This document shows positions 11,663 through 22,270 of a stretch of 64,000 nucleotides of DNA, piece by piece; position 1 is the stretch's first letter, and each line of letters starts with the position of its first letter. The notes under the pieces are model-generated. The model was given only the letters and a program-made list of their open reading frames with translations, searched no databases and was not told where the DNA came from. The stretch comes from Aradus depressus (Eukaryota; Arthropoda; Insecta; Hemiptera; Aradidae): positions 1,148,501 to 1,212,500 of the forward strand of contig OY759227.1 of the NCBI GenBank assembly GCA_963662175.1, read 5' to 3'. The position numbers were made by a program, and so were the translations under genes.

Positions 11663-13577
11663 TGTCTTCTAATAATAATATTTCCTGGAGTCTATTTCGA
11701 ACTTTAAGTAGATTTCCTCTGCTTGTACTACCAAACTACATTCATATATCAAATTGCATTACTCCAGAATAAAACAAATAGGTGCTGCAGCTCATGGGAG
11801 ACTGTTATTGCCAGTAACGATAGCTATTTCAGAAAGTTAGTTAACCGAACTTCAGGTTTGCCCTGAGAACTTCAATAACTTCAATTTGGAATAAAACTTG
11901 TCTTCTAAGAATAAAATAACTGGAGTCTCTCTCGAACTGTATGTATATTTCTTCTGTTTGGACTACCAAACTACACTCATATATCAAATTGCATTACTCA
12001 AGAATAAAACAAATAGGTGTGACTGTTATTGCCAGTAACGGCAGCTATTTCAGAAAGTTAGTGAACCGAACTTCAGATTTGCGCAGAGGACTTCAATACC
12101 TTCAATTTGGAATACAATTTGTCTTCTTAGAATAATAATATCTGGAGAGAATATCTCGAACTCATATGCGACAGTTATTGCCAATAACAGGAGCTTTTTT
12201 AGAAAGTTAGTGAACCGAACTTCACATTTGCGTAGTAGAGGGCTTCAATACTTCAATTGGGAATACAAATTGTCTTCTAATAATAATATTTCCTGGAGTC
12301 TATTTCGAACTTTAAGTAGATTTCCTCTGCTTGTACTACCAAACTACATTCATATATCAAATTGCATTACTCCAGAATAGAACAAATAGGTGCTGCAGCT
12401 CATGGGCGACAGTTAGTGCCAGTAACGGCAGCTATTTCAGAAAGTCAGTGAACCGAACTTCAGATTTGCGCAGAGGACTTCAATACCCCCAATTTGGAAT
12501 ACAACTCGTCTTCTTAGAATGATAATACCTGTAGAGGTGATCTCGAACTTTACATATAATTCTTCTGTTTTGACTATCAAACTACATTCATATATCAAAT
12601 TGCATTACTCCAGAATAAAACAAATAGGTGTTGTAGCTCATGGGAGACTGTTATTGCCAGTAACGGTAGCTATTTCAGAATGTCAGTGAACCGAACTTCA
12701 GATTTGCGCAGAGGACTGCAATACCCTCAAATTGGAATACAACTTGTCTTCTTAGAATAATAATATCTGTAGAGGCGATCTCGAACTTTACATATAATTC
12801 TTCTGTTTTGACTACCAAACTACATTCTTAATATATCAAATTACATTGCTCCAGAATAAAACACAGGGGAGCTAGAGCTAATGAACGAATGTTATTGCCA
12901 GTAACAGCAGCTATTTCAGAAAGTTAATAAACCGAACATCAGATTTTCGCTGAGGGCTTCAATACCTTCAATTTGGAATACAATTTGTCTTCTTAGAATA
13001 ATAATATCTGAAGAGAATACCTCGAACTTGAAGCATTGTTCTACTTTTTGGACAACCAAACTACATTCATAAATCAAATATCATTACTCCAGAATAAATA
13101 AAAAGATGCTAGAGCTCATATGCGACAGTTATTGCCAATAACAGGAGCTTTTTTAGAAAGTTAGTGAACCGAACTTCACATTTGCGTAGAGGGCTTCAAT
13201 ACTTCAATTGGGAATACAAATTGTCTTCTAATAATAATATTTCCTGGAGTCTATTTCGAACTTTAAGTAGATTTCCTCTGCTTGTACTACCAAACTACAT
13301 TCATATATCAAATTGCATTACTCCAGAATAAAACAAATAGGTGCTGCAGCTCATGGGAGACTGTTATTGCCAGTAACGATAGCTATTTCAGAAAGTTAGT
13401 TAACCGAACTTCAGGTTTGCCCTGAGAACTTCAATAACTTCAATTTGGAATAAAACTTGTCTTCTAAGAATAAAATAACTGGAGTCTCTCTCGAACTGTT
13501 TGTATATTTCTTCTGGACTTGAAAAATAAAATAAAACTGGTTTATTTAATATGTTGTCTAATTTCACTAACTATATA

Positions 13578-13617
13578 TACATGGGAGTACTTTCGGTATT
13601 TCTACCATCCTCAGCCA
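13578..13617 (-). ncRNA. hammerhead-ribozyme-like motif, left arm of palindrome
   Basis: Exact mirror image of the right-arm motif across the centre at 13639, read on the minus strand (core at 13614-13608, cleavage C at 13585). The two motifs face outward. Confidence 0.68.
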
Positions 13618-13660
13618 AAAGCATAAGAGATAAGACTGACAGTCTTATCTCTTATGCTTT

Positions 13661-13700
13661 TGGCTGAGGATGGTAGAAATACCGAAAGTACTCCCATGTA
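13661..13700 (+). ncRNA. hammerhead-ribozyme-like motif, right arm of palindrome
   Basis: CTGAGGA (13664-13670) is followed by a 4-bp stem II with GAAA loop (GGTA 13672-13675 with TACC 13680-13683), then GAAA (13684-13687). A 2-bp stem III (A87-T92, G88-C91) leaves C13693 at the cleavage position. TGG (13661-13663) pairs with CCA (13694-13696) to start stem I. Every conserved core base is present, and the geometry equals that of the motif at 4704. Confidence 0.7.
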
Positions 13701-15607
13701 TATATAGTTAGTGAAATTAGACAACATATTAAATAAACCAGTTTTATTTTATTTTTCAAGTCCATTTGAATTATTTCACAATATCTCTGCAATTATGTCA
13801 GTTTTCATATATTTCTTCTGTTTGGACTACCAAACTACACTCATATATCAAATTGCATTACTCAAGAATAAAACAAATAGGTGTGACTGTTATTGCCAGT
13901 AACGGCAGCTATTTCAGAAAGTTAGTGAACCGAACTTCAGATTTGCGCAGAGGACTTCAATACCTTCAATTTGGAATACAATTTGTCTTCTTAGAATAAT
14001 AATATCTGGAGAGAATATCTCGAACTCATATGCGACAGTTATTGCCAATAACAGGAGCTTTTTTAGAAAGTTAGTGAACCGAACTTCACATTTGCGTAGT
14101 AGAGGGCTTCAATACTTCAATTGGGAATACAAATTGTCTTCTAATAATAATATTTCCTGGAGTCTATTTCGAACTTTAAGTAGATTTCCTCTGCTTGTAC
14201 TACCAAACTACATTCATATATCAAATTGCATTACTCCAGAATAAAACAAATAGGTGCTGCAGCTCATGGGCGACAGTTAGTGCCAGTAACGGCAGCTATT
14301 TCAGAAAGTCAGTGAACCGAACTTCAGATTTGCGCAGAGGACTTCAATACCCCCAATTTGGAATACAACTCGTCTTCTTAGAATGATAATACCTGTAGAG
14401 GTGATCTCGAACTTTACATATAATTCTTCTGTTTTGACTATCAAACTACATTCATATATCAAATTGCATTACTCCAGAATAAAACAAATAGGTGTTGTAG
14501 CTCATGGGAGACTGTTATTGCCAGTAACGGTAGCTATTTCAGAATGTCAGTGAACCGAACTTCAGATTTGCGCAGAGGACTGCAATACCCTCAAATTGGA
14601 ATACAACTTGTCTTCTTAGAATAATAATATCTGTAGAGGCGATCTCGAACTTTATTCTTCTGTTTTGACTACCAAACTACATTCTTAATATATCAAATTA
14701 CATTGCTCCAGAATAAAACACAGGGGAGCTAGAGCAAATGAACGAATGTTATTGCCAGTAACAGCAGATATTTCAGAAAGTTAATAAACCGAACATCAGA
14801 TTTTCGCTGAGGGCTTCAATACCTTCAATTTGGAATACAATTTGTCTTCTTAGAATAATAATATCTGAAGAGAATACCTCGAACTTGAAGCATTGTTCTA
14901 CTTTTTGGACAACCAAACTACATTCATAAATCAAATATCATTACTCCAGAATAAATAAAAAGATGCTAGAGCTCATATGCGACAGTTATTGCCAATAACA
15001 GGAGCTTTTTTAGAAAGTTAGTGAACCGAACTTCACATTTGCGTAGAGGGCTTCAATACTTCAATTGGGAATACAAATTGTCTTCTAATAATAATATTTC
15101 CTGGAGTCTATTTCGAACTTTAAGTAGATTTCCTCTGCTTGTACTACCAAACTACATTCATATATCAAATTGCATTACTCCAGAATAAAACAAATAGGTG
15201 CTGCAGCTCATGGGAGACTGTTATTGCCAGTAACGATAGCTATTTCAGAAAGTTAGTTAACCGAACTTCAGGTTTGCCCTGAGAACTTCAATAACTTCAA
15301 TTTGGAATACAACTTGTCTTCTAAGAATAAAATAACTGGAGTCTCTCTCGAACTGTATGTATATTTCTTCTGTTTGGACTACCAAACTACACTCATATAT
15401 CAAATTGCATTACTCAAGAATAAAACAAATAGGTGTGACTGTTATTGCCAGTAACGGCAGCTATTTCAGAAAGTTAGTGAACCGAACTTCAGATTGGCGC
15501 AGAGGACTTCAATACCTTCAATTTGGAATACAATTTGTCTTCTTAGAATAATAATATCTGGAGAGAATATTTCGAACTTCTACTTTTTGGACAACAAAAC
15601 TTCATTC

Positions 15608-15740
15608 TGTAATTATAATTATTGTTGTTTGTGTAAATAAAAATGTTCTTAAAAAAATGGTTCTAAATGCTCCTAATTCTATCTTACCTTTCTTTGGTGC
15701 TTGGGTCCGCCAAAACTAACAGTTGTGAAAAATCAAAATG
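15608..15740. other. spacer; insertion target of the hAT element
   Basis: Unique-looking AT-rich DNA that continues on the far side of the hAT element at 17770. No gene is seen. Confidence 0.5.
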
Positions 15741-15896
15741 ACTTGAGGCAGGCCCGTGCGCAGAAATCAATTAAGGGGGGGGTTTTGAAATAAAAGTTTT
15801 TTTTCAATAATATGTAAAAACACACAAACTGTTATTTTATTTTTTAAAGACGTTTGCATGTAAAAAATTCATATTTATTTCTCATTACTTAACAAA

Positions 15897-16654
15897 TTAA
15901 TTCTTCGAGGTAACGAAAAAAATTCTTCCAGAATTTTCAGATTCTTCCAGAATTTTTTGCACATTTATCTCCATTTCACTGTGTATATTGAGGGAGGCTA
16001 AGCCGTTGAGCCGATCTTCAGACATTGTCGATCTAATGTACGTTTTCAGACGACGCAATGTTGAAAAGGAGCGTTCATTTTTCGCTGTCGTCACGGGTAA
16101 AATGGCCATAATGCGAAGCATTTGGTGTACGTTCGGGAACGCGTCTGCATTGCAAATTTCAAGGGCTTCGAGAGAATTTTTGATGTCCTTTTCAATAATG
16201 CGTCGTCTCCCCGAAGTATGACTTCATTCACCCATGCATCACGCGAATCATCGTGCAAAATTGAAGAGTAGGGTTCGAATAATTTTTCACATGACTCTTC
16301 ATCAAATTTTTTCATTTTGTTCGGAAAAAGGCAAGCGAAATTCGATAAAATATTGCGATGATTCAGAAACCGGTCCTGTAAATGTGTCACAAACGAATCA
16401 AGGTATGGTATATAAATCGTAATTCGAAAATAATCTTCAACTGAATCAGTTTGCACGTTAGAACGTTGCGTTTGTCTTGAAGCTGTCCTTGGTTTTCGCA
16501 ATTGAATGTCGTATTCTTCGATGATGTGGCTTACAGTTTCGAAAATTTTTCTGAAGTTTTCTGTGGCGTTTTCTCTTCTTTTTGTCAGTTCTTCTTTTGC
16601 AGCATCGGCTAACTCAACAGCCTCACGTTTTTGCGTTAGTAAGTATATTAACAA
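15897..16654 (-). pseudogene. hAT transposase C-terminal part with dimerisation domain
   Basis: The minus-strand frame from 16654 gives about 150 recognisable residues, including SFVTHLQDRFLNHRN. After a slip near 16205 the second frame reads RRRIIEKDIKNSLEALEICN, then FPNVHQMLRIMAILPVTTA, then NERSFSTLRRLKTYIRSTMS and EDRLNGLASLNIH. The block NERSFSTLRRLK...RLNGLALLNIH is the signature of the hAT C-terminal dimerisation domain of the ZMYM/52-kDa-repressor-like type. The N-terminal zinc finger and most of the catalytic domain are absent. The element around it has intact ends, so it could be mobilised only in trans. Confidence 0.85.
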
Positions 16655-17697
16655 TCAAAATAACATATGTACTAATGGAAAACTTTGCACAGTAACACAA
16701 AAATGTACATAGATTTTCAAACTTGAAATTGCAGAGTATTTCCCCAAAATTAATATCAATATCTAACTATTTTCAACTCATTTAGAAAAAACCTCATCAA
16801 TTGGAAATTGTGGAATGTATTGTATAAAAATTGCAGTAGAGCATTACTAAATTCACTTAAACTTTTCCCAAATTCATAAAATCTCTAAAATTTTACTCTC
16901 TCTTTTAATGGACCACAAATTTTTGAGAACTCAGGACTTTTCAGATAACTTGTCAGTATATGAATTTACTGTGTTTTATATATTTTGGAAAACTTTCTCA
17001 GAGCATGAAAAATGGATTGTAATTCATCAACTTTACAATGAACATATATTTTTTTCTTTACTCATTAAAGTAAACAAGAGTTTGTAAAAGCGGTTGCGTC
17101 TAAGCTGCTTCGGTCACAGTTTAAGAAAGTTGAGTACCTAAGGAACAAGATATCTCGAGTTACCAGGTTTGTCATTTCAACTTGTGAAAAATTCAGTACT
17201 TACATTTTCGACTTCTATCCGTGGTTTTTTGCACAAAAAGCGACGGATATCCATGTAAAAATTCACGTTCAAACAAATAAACGTTAGAAATAACTGTCAA
17301 CAACCGTTAATTAATGAACAAAGTCGAGCAAACAACAAGGAAAAAAATGCACTTCCCTCATGTCATTGTCATATGAAGATTGACGATGATACAGCGACAA
17401 TTGACGATCACCCACAATCGATAGAGGTCGATAGCGCGGAAATTGAAATGAAAAGTGTGTTATACTTTTCCAATCCAGTAAATTTATCCTCGTACAAGTG
17501 TTAAGTGAATAATTTATATAAATTATTTATTTATAACAATATCTTTAGCATTGTTTTTGAATAAAAAGTACAAAGAATTATTTTGTAGAACTGTACAGTT
17601 AATTTAAGAATCCAAAATATAACTTTTGAAAATACATGAAATTTTCGTGGAAAAAAACTTTAATGATGATAGTCATAAAGTACAAGAGAGTCCTAAT

Positions 17698-17722
17698 GGG
17701 GGGGGGGGGGGGGGGGGGGGGG
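17698..17722 (+). repeat. poly-G homopolymer (25 G) in hAT
   Basis: An uninterrupted G run near the right end of the hAT element, followed by a C-rich stretch. The left end also has a G-rich patch at 15774-15782. Exact length may be unreliable. Confidence 0.9.
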
Positions 17723-17940
17723 TTCGAACCCCCAAAACCCCCCCCCTTGCGCACGGGCCTGACTTGAGGTGCAAAATACATGAAATAAAAAAATGAGGCC
17801 ATTCTTGTTTGATTCGTAAAGAAAAACATTTGTGGCAAACTTAAAAACTATTGCTCAGAATCCTTGCTAAATAAATCCTTAAAATAAAAGTATATTCTCC
17901 CAAAATATTCTCCGACTTTGTTTTCATAATTGTTTAGAAA

Positions 17941-18195
17941 TCACGGTACCTTCTTGATTATATGCTGGTTGTGATGGCTATTGGGTCCTGGAGTTCTGCG
18001 ATGATCAGCCTCCGCTGTTGTCTCATCAGTCGATAAAAGCTCCAACGGATTTCCCTCTGTTGATCTGATGTTTTGTTCTGGTTGTTCTGGACAGTTGATG
18101 AAGTAGGGTGATCCTCCCTCTCTGGAGGCGACAGATGAATTGGGGCTGGTCCTCCCTCTGCGGAGGTCTCTGACGAAGTGGGCTGATACTACCTC
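17941..18195 (-). other. short open frame with degenerate internal repeats, unidentified
   Basis: The minus-strand frame is open for 84 codons and ends with a TGA at 17941-17943. A motif like SVASREGGSP recurs loosely (GGAGGATCACC, GGAGGACCAGCC and similar), giving about three imperfect DNA repeats between 18100 and 18210. A stop (18196-18198) separates a further repeat. It may be a relic of a low-complexity gag-like or host protein; I do not recognise it. Confidence 0.2.
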
Positions 18196-18199
18196 TCAG

Positions 18200-18740
18200 G
18201 AGGCAACAGTTGGAGTGGATCGATCAATATGGGGTCCGCTCGCAGCAATTTTCCCGCCCTCCGGGACTCTTCTGGGTGGCTATTGGTGGCTCAGTCCCCA
18301 ACACTTGGTTTCTCCGTATGGTTGTGGTTCTTCTAGGACTTCCTGTTGTTCAAGCCATCTGTTTCCATTCCTCTGTTCCTAATTTATTTCAAACAATTGA
18401 TGTCCCTAATTTTGGGCATTACATTTATCCTTTCCTTATTTGCGACCGAAAACATGCGAGGTCACGCTTTTCGTTCGACAAAACCACAAAACAAAAAATT
18501 TATACATATTAAAATTAGCATCTACTCCTAACATGGTTATGCAAAACCATTAACATTTCTTTTAAATACCTTCGATTCTGAGTTATTTTGTTATACATTT
18601 TTTAAAGAATACCTTGGATTCTAAGTTATTTTGTTATAATTTTTTTTTTTTAATACTTTAAAGTTACAATTTAACTAAAAAAAATACTTTTAATTACCTA
18701 TATTCTTAACCTACTATGTTTTTATTATTATAACTTAATA
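18200..18740. other. unassigned AT-rich DNA
   Basis: GC-moderate to about 18400, then AT-rich with T runs. No supported gene. It is the left part of the target block into which the R1-clade LINE inserted. Confidence 0.4.
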
Positions 18741-18883
18741 CTTTTTTTTTTTTTTTTTTTTTTTGCATTGGAGGGGGAAATGCTGTGACGCACATCCAGG
18801 GAAGGTAGCCCTGGATAGTGTGGGACTCGAGACGGTTCACCATCACCATACCCACTAAAACCCCCTCCTTGCCGATCCTGATT

Positions 18884-18926
18884 CCCTTCCGCGGAACTGA
18901 CGGTCTGTCATTACTTCGCGGAAGGG
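18884..18926. other. 10-bp perfect hairpin in the R1-type 3' UTR
   Basis: CCCTTCCGCG (18884-18893) pairs with CGCGGAAGGG (18917-18926) around a 23-nt loop. It is preserved in the second copy near 21966-22010. A structured 3' UTR element could serve RT template recognition; this is inference. Confidence 0.6.
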
Positions 18927-18969
18927 AGGAAGGGTGGCTGGTAACGCCCCTTCTTCTGTTTTATTACCG

Positions 18970-20654
18970 CTACTGTTCCTTGTCAGCCCTCTCCTGAAGG
19001 GCCAACCCGCCCATGATGAGCGCTGCAAAATCGCAGCCTTCATCCCACGACTCCTGGGAGCGCAGCATAGCGTCCACGTAACTGGTAGCAGTCAGTGGGG
19101 CGCCCATGCTGCACTCCAGATTTTTTCCTTCCCTCCTCAAATCTGGGGCATTTGAGGAGGACATGCTCCGCCGACTCCGTCTCACCAAGGCACGCGGGGC
19201 AGTCTGGTGTTGTTGCTGCCCCGATTTTGTGGAGGTACCCCCGGAACCCACCGTGTCCCGTGAGTACCTGGGTGAGGTGGTAATTCACCTCCCCATGCTT
19301 TCTGATGAGCCAAGGCTCGACTCGAGGGATGAGCCGATGGGTCCACCGTCCCTTTGTGGACTTGTCCCATTCTTCCTGCCACTCCCTAATTGTCCTGGCC
19401 CTCTCTGGCTCTGCTGGACCAGGGCTGGCCCCCGCGTCCTGATAGAAGACCCGGTTTCCCCTGTGGTCGAAGCGCTGCACCACCTCTTCCACCTGAACCT
19501 GGTCTTGTTTCCTTTTGAAGTGTCGTGTACGTTCCCGTGCCAAGAGGTCAATGGGGGGCAGCCCAGCAATTACATAGGCAGCGTCGCCAGAAACTGTTCG
19601 GTAGGCGCATGCGACTCTCAGTGCGCTTCGCCTGTGAGCGGGGGCGATCAGCCTCAGGTATGAGGGAATCCTCGTTGCATCTGCCCATGTCGGGGCCCCG
19701 TGCAGAAGGATAGAAGTGCTGACTCCTGCCAGCAGTCTTCTCCTGCTCTGCCTAGGGCCACCGACGTTGGGCAGAATTCTCGAAATCGCCGCCGATGTCC
19801 TGGCGGCCTTCGCTCCCACGTATTTGAGGTGCTCCCTAAAAGTGAGCCTCTGATCCAGCATTACTCCCAGGTACCTGATTGCCGGTTGGGTCTCGATAGT
19901 ATAACCCTGGAAGGTCAGTGACATGTTGGTTCTGGCCTTCCTCCCGGTGAAGAGTACTGCATCCGTCTTGTGGATGGCCAGGGAAAGGCCCACAGAGCTC
20001 ATCCAATGGTGTATCCGCTCCATGGCAGCCTGGAATTTGCGTTCCAGGTTTTCCAGATCATCAGCCACTATGACGATCCCTACATCGTCAGCATACGCCA
20101 CCAAGGTAAGGTCTTCTGGCATTGGCAGGCTCAGCAAGCCATTGTATAGGATGTTCCACAGTGTGGGGCCAAGGACTGACCCTTGTGGAACTCCTGTAGT
20201 GACCTTGAATTCCCTGGTTCCGTCAGTGGTGTCCGCGAACAGCATCCTCTCGCTTAGGTAGTTCCTGATGATCTTCATCAGATACCTGGGGATCTTGAAG
20301 TCCCGTAAGAGGCTCTCCCAGATCTTGTCCCACCGAGCCGAGTTGAACGCATTGCTGATGTCCAACGTGACCATAAGGCAACGCTTCCGGTTCCTTAGCG
20401 TCCCGGTTATTGGTGCACACACCAGATTCTTCACCTCTTCCACTGCATCTGTTGTTGACCTCCCTGGTCGAAACCCATACTGATTGTCGGTTAGGCCAGC
20501 CTCCATATGCTCGCGCAACCTCTCGTGGATGATGCCTTCCAGCACCTTCCCCGCTGTATCAAGGAGGCAGAGGGGTCTGTATGCCGAAGGATCACCTGGG
20601 GGCTTTCCCGGCTTCGAGATCAGGACAAGACGTTGCCTTTTCCATCGACCAGGG
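18970..20654 (-). pseudogene. R1-clade LINE reverse transcriptase, C-terminal portion
   Basis: The frame enters mid-protein (ISKPGKPPGDPSAYRPLCLL at about 20620), then YGFRPGRSTTDAVEEV, LDISNAFNSARW, TGVPQGSVLGP and the catalytic YADDVGIV. An R1-type tail follows: LTGHGGFRGYLHKIG, then CPACLGETESAEHVLLKCPR, a C-x2-C...H-x4-C knuckle. A one-base slip at the A6 run (about 19123-19128) diverts the frame that ends at 19040. The other frame continues the expected tail (MGAPLTATSYVDAML) to a stop at 18970. The RT active site is intact, but the N-terminal endonuclease is missing through 5' truncation. Confidence 0.9.
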
Positions 20655-20664
20655 ACTTAATACT

Positions 20665-21820
20665 ACCAATACTTAAAATTACTTAACTTCCAACATATTT
20701 GATCATACAGATTTTTCAACTTCATTAGTTATATTGTATATTTACTTAAAATTATTCATTGTTTTATTCATTTAGTTTCACATGATTAAATTCGTCTTTC
20801 TTATTGTTAACATTTCACATTTTTTCCTTATGGTCATTTCTTTCGGTTGCGGACTTCACATCAAAATAATATAAAACAATAAAATAAATTTAACAAAATC
20901 AAAATTACATTTTGTGAGTACATATACTGAACTAATGCTTCAACTCTTATTCCATTTTATAAACATCAAAAACTTTTTTCTACCAAAATTATCCTTGGGT
21001 TCTCAAACTTATTCCAATATTCCTATTATCTTATTCCAAATCTTACGTATTTCTCGTTTCTTAATCCTTTAGCTTTCTTTTTAGCGACTTCCGACGACAT
21101 ACAATAAATAGAGAACTAATTACTTCCTAAACTAACTAATTCCTTAACTTCCTTCAAAAAAAAATTCTCATACAGGTTCCCCTTTTTCATCAAGGCTAGG
21201 CTAACCCAAAATATTATACGGCGGCTGGTGATTCCTCCTTTCTTTGGCGAGATATCTACTTCAACCCCTTAAAACAATAACGTCGATTTCTTTTAAAACT
21301 TATATTCTTTATTTCTCCTTTCTAGACTTCTAATGTATCTCATGGTCCCTACACATCTCCTATCTATTCATCTAAGTCGAACGCTAATTGTCTTCCCTTA
21401 AACTCATCTACTTACATTACTTATAGATGCAAGGCATCCCTTCTATTTCGTTGACATTGGGATTTAATACTTCCTTTTTCTTCATTAGAAAAATTATCGA
21501 ACTCGTACTTCTTTAATAAAATAATACTCAAAACCAAACTCATAAATTGTAAAAAACACAAAATTATATTTAAAACGTAATTGACGGAAATCCCTTCTCC
21601 TACAACCTTGACCTCATAGTTATTTACTTATATATGTTAATTAAAAATCATTATCCTTTCCTTCTGTTCATTTAATATTCTGTAATAAGCCCTAATATCA
21701 AGACTTTTTTTTTTTCAACTTATTCTTTCTATTCAAATCTGTATGTTCCATTCTCTATCTTCATCTACCAATCTGCATGTTCTATCTTAATCTATCTATT
21801 CGTAAGTTCTATATAAAAAT
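20665..21820. other. AT-rich, pyrimidine-biased block without genes
   Basis: The plus strand is strongly C/T-biased (many CTTATTC and TCTTT stretches) and has no supported ORF. The same base character continues at 22135-22257 and 23502-24299, so the three LINE copies appear to sit in one pre-existing element or region that I cannot identify. Confidence 0.4.
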
Positions 21821-21832
21821 TCCTATCCTAAT

Positions 21833-22134
21833 TTTTTTTTTTTTTTTTGCATTGGAGGGGGAAATGCTGTGACGCACATCCAGGGAAGGTAGCCCTGGAT
21901 AGTGTGGGATTCGAGACGATTCACCATCGCCATACCCACTAAAACCCCCTCCTTGCCGATCCTGATTCCCTTCCGCGGAACTGACGGTCTGTCATTACTT
22001 CGCGGAAGGGAGCAAGGGTGGCTGGTAACGCCCCTTCTTCTGTTTTATTACCGCTACTGTTCCTTGTCAGCCCTCTCCTGAAGGGCCAACCCGCCCATGA
22101 TGAGCGCTGCAAAATCGCAGCCTTCTATTTCAGG
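21833..22134 (-). mobile_element. R1-clade LINE copy 2, 3' end only, with TSD
   Basis: Poly-A (T's from 21833), the full 3' UTR and the last codons of the RT gene repeat 18757-19040 almost base for base. TCCTATCCTAAT flanks it on both sides (21821-21832 and 22135-22146). A few bases before the right TSD do not match copy 1 and are probably filler. Dead-on-arrival copy. Confidence 0.9.
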
Positions 22135-22270
22135 TCCTATCCTAATAAAATATTCTATCAACTACCTCTTAATTATCTATTTTTATTTATATATCTATCT
22201 CTAACTTATTTTCCGATCGTTCACTCTCAAATCTTCTCGTTCATTCCACTTATATTATATTAATTAACTT

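Larger units (their letters stand above)
13515..13807. mobile_element. PLE-derived palindromic insertion with 12-14-bp TSD
   Basis: Bases 13515-13763 form a perfect palindrome with 124-bp arms and one central base (13639). A non-palindromic tail of about 44 bp follows. The insertion is bracketed by TATATTTCTTCTG at both ends (about 13503-13515 and 13809-13821), and the uninterrupted form of this site is at 15359. Each arm carries a hammerhead core and ends in a T/A-rich stretch like the PLE 3' end near 4790. I infer a solo, inverted pair of PLE terminal repeats. Confidence 0.75.
11663..15607 (+). repeat. satellite array, segment D with ~1.56-kb higher-order repeat
   Basis: CTCGAACTGT marks the same variant monomer at 11931, 13490 and 15347. 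The first step is 1,559 bp. The second is 1,857 bp, explained by a ~0.3-kb insertion at 13515 and a 9-bp deletion near 14654. CCAAACTACATT boxes inside lie 238, 238, 241 and 234 bp apart (12341-13292). The array fades out at about 15607. Confidence 0.9.
15749..17761 (-). mobile_element. hAT DNA transposon with intact ends
   Basis: The left end CAGGCCCGTGCGCA (15749-15762) is matched as an inverted repeat at the right end (TGCGCACGGGCCTG, 17748-17761). ACTTGAGG occurs directly outside both ends (15741-15748 and 17762-17769), the 8-bp TSD typical of hAT. The length is 2,013 bp. It contains only the C-terminal part of a transposase on the minus strand, with ~1 kb of non-coding AT-rich DNA upstream of it. 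It is internally degraded and non-autonomous. Confidence 0.9.
18743..20654 (-). mobile_element. R1-clade LINE copy 1, 5'-truncated, with TSD
   Basis: On the minus strand: a 5'-truncated RT gene, 3' UTR, and a poly-A tail visible as T's from 18743. ACTTAATACT occurs at both borders (18733-18742 and 20655-20664), which marks target-primed insertion. A second, shorter copy of the same family lies at 21833-22134 with nearly identical 3' sequence. Confidence 0.9.

Noticed and set aside
19106..19663. A 185-codon plus-strand frame
   Set aside because: It is the antisense shadow of the R1-type reverse transcriptase.
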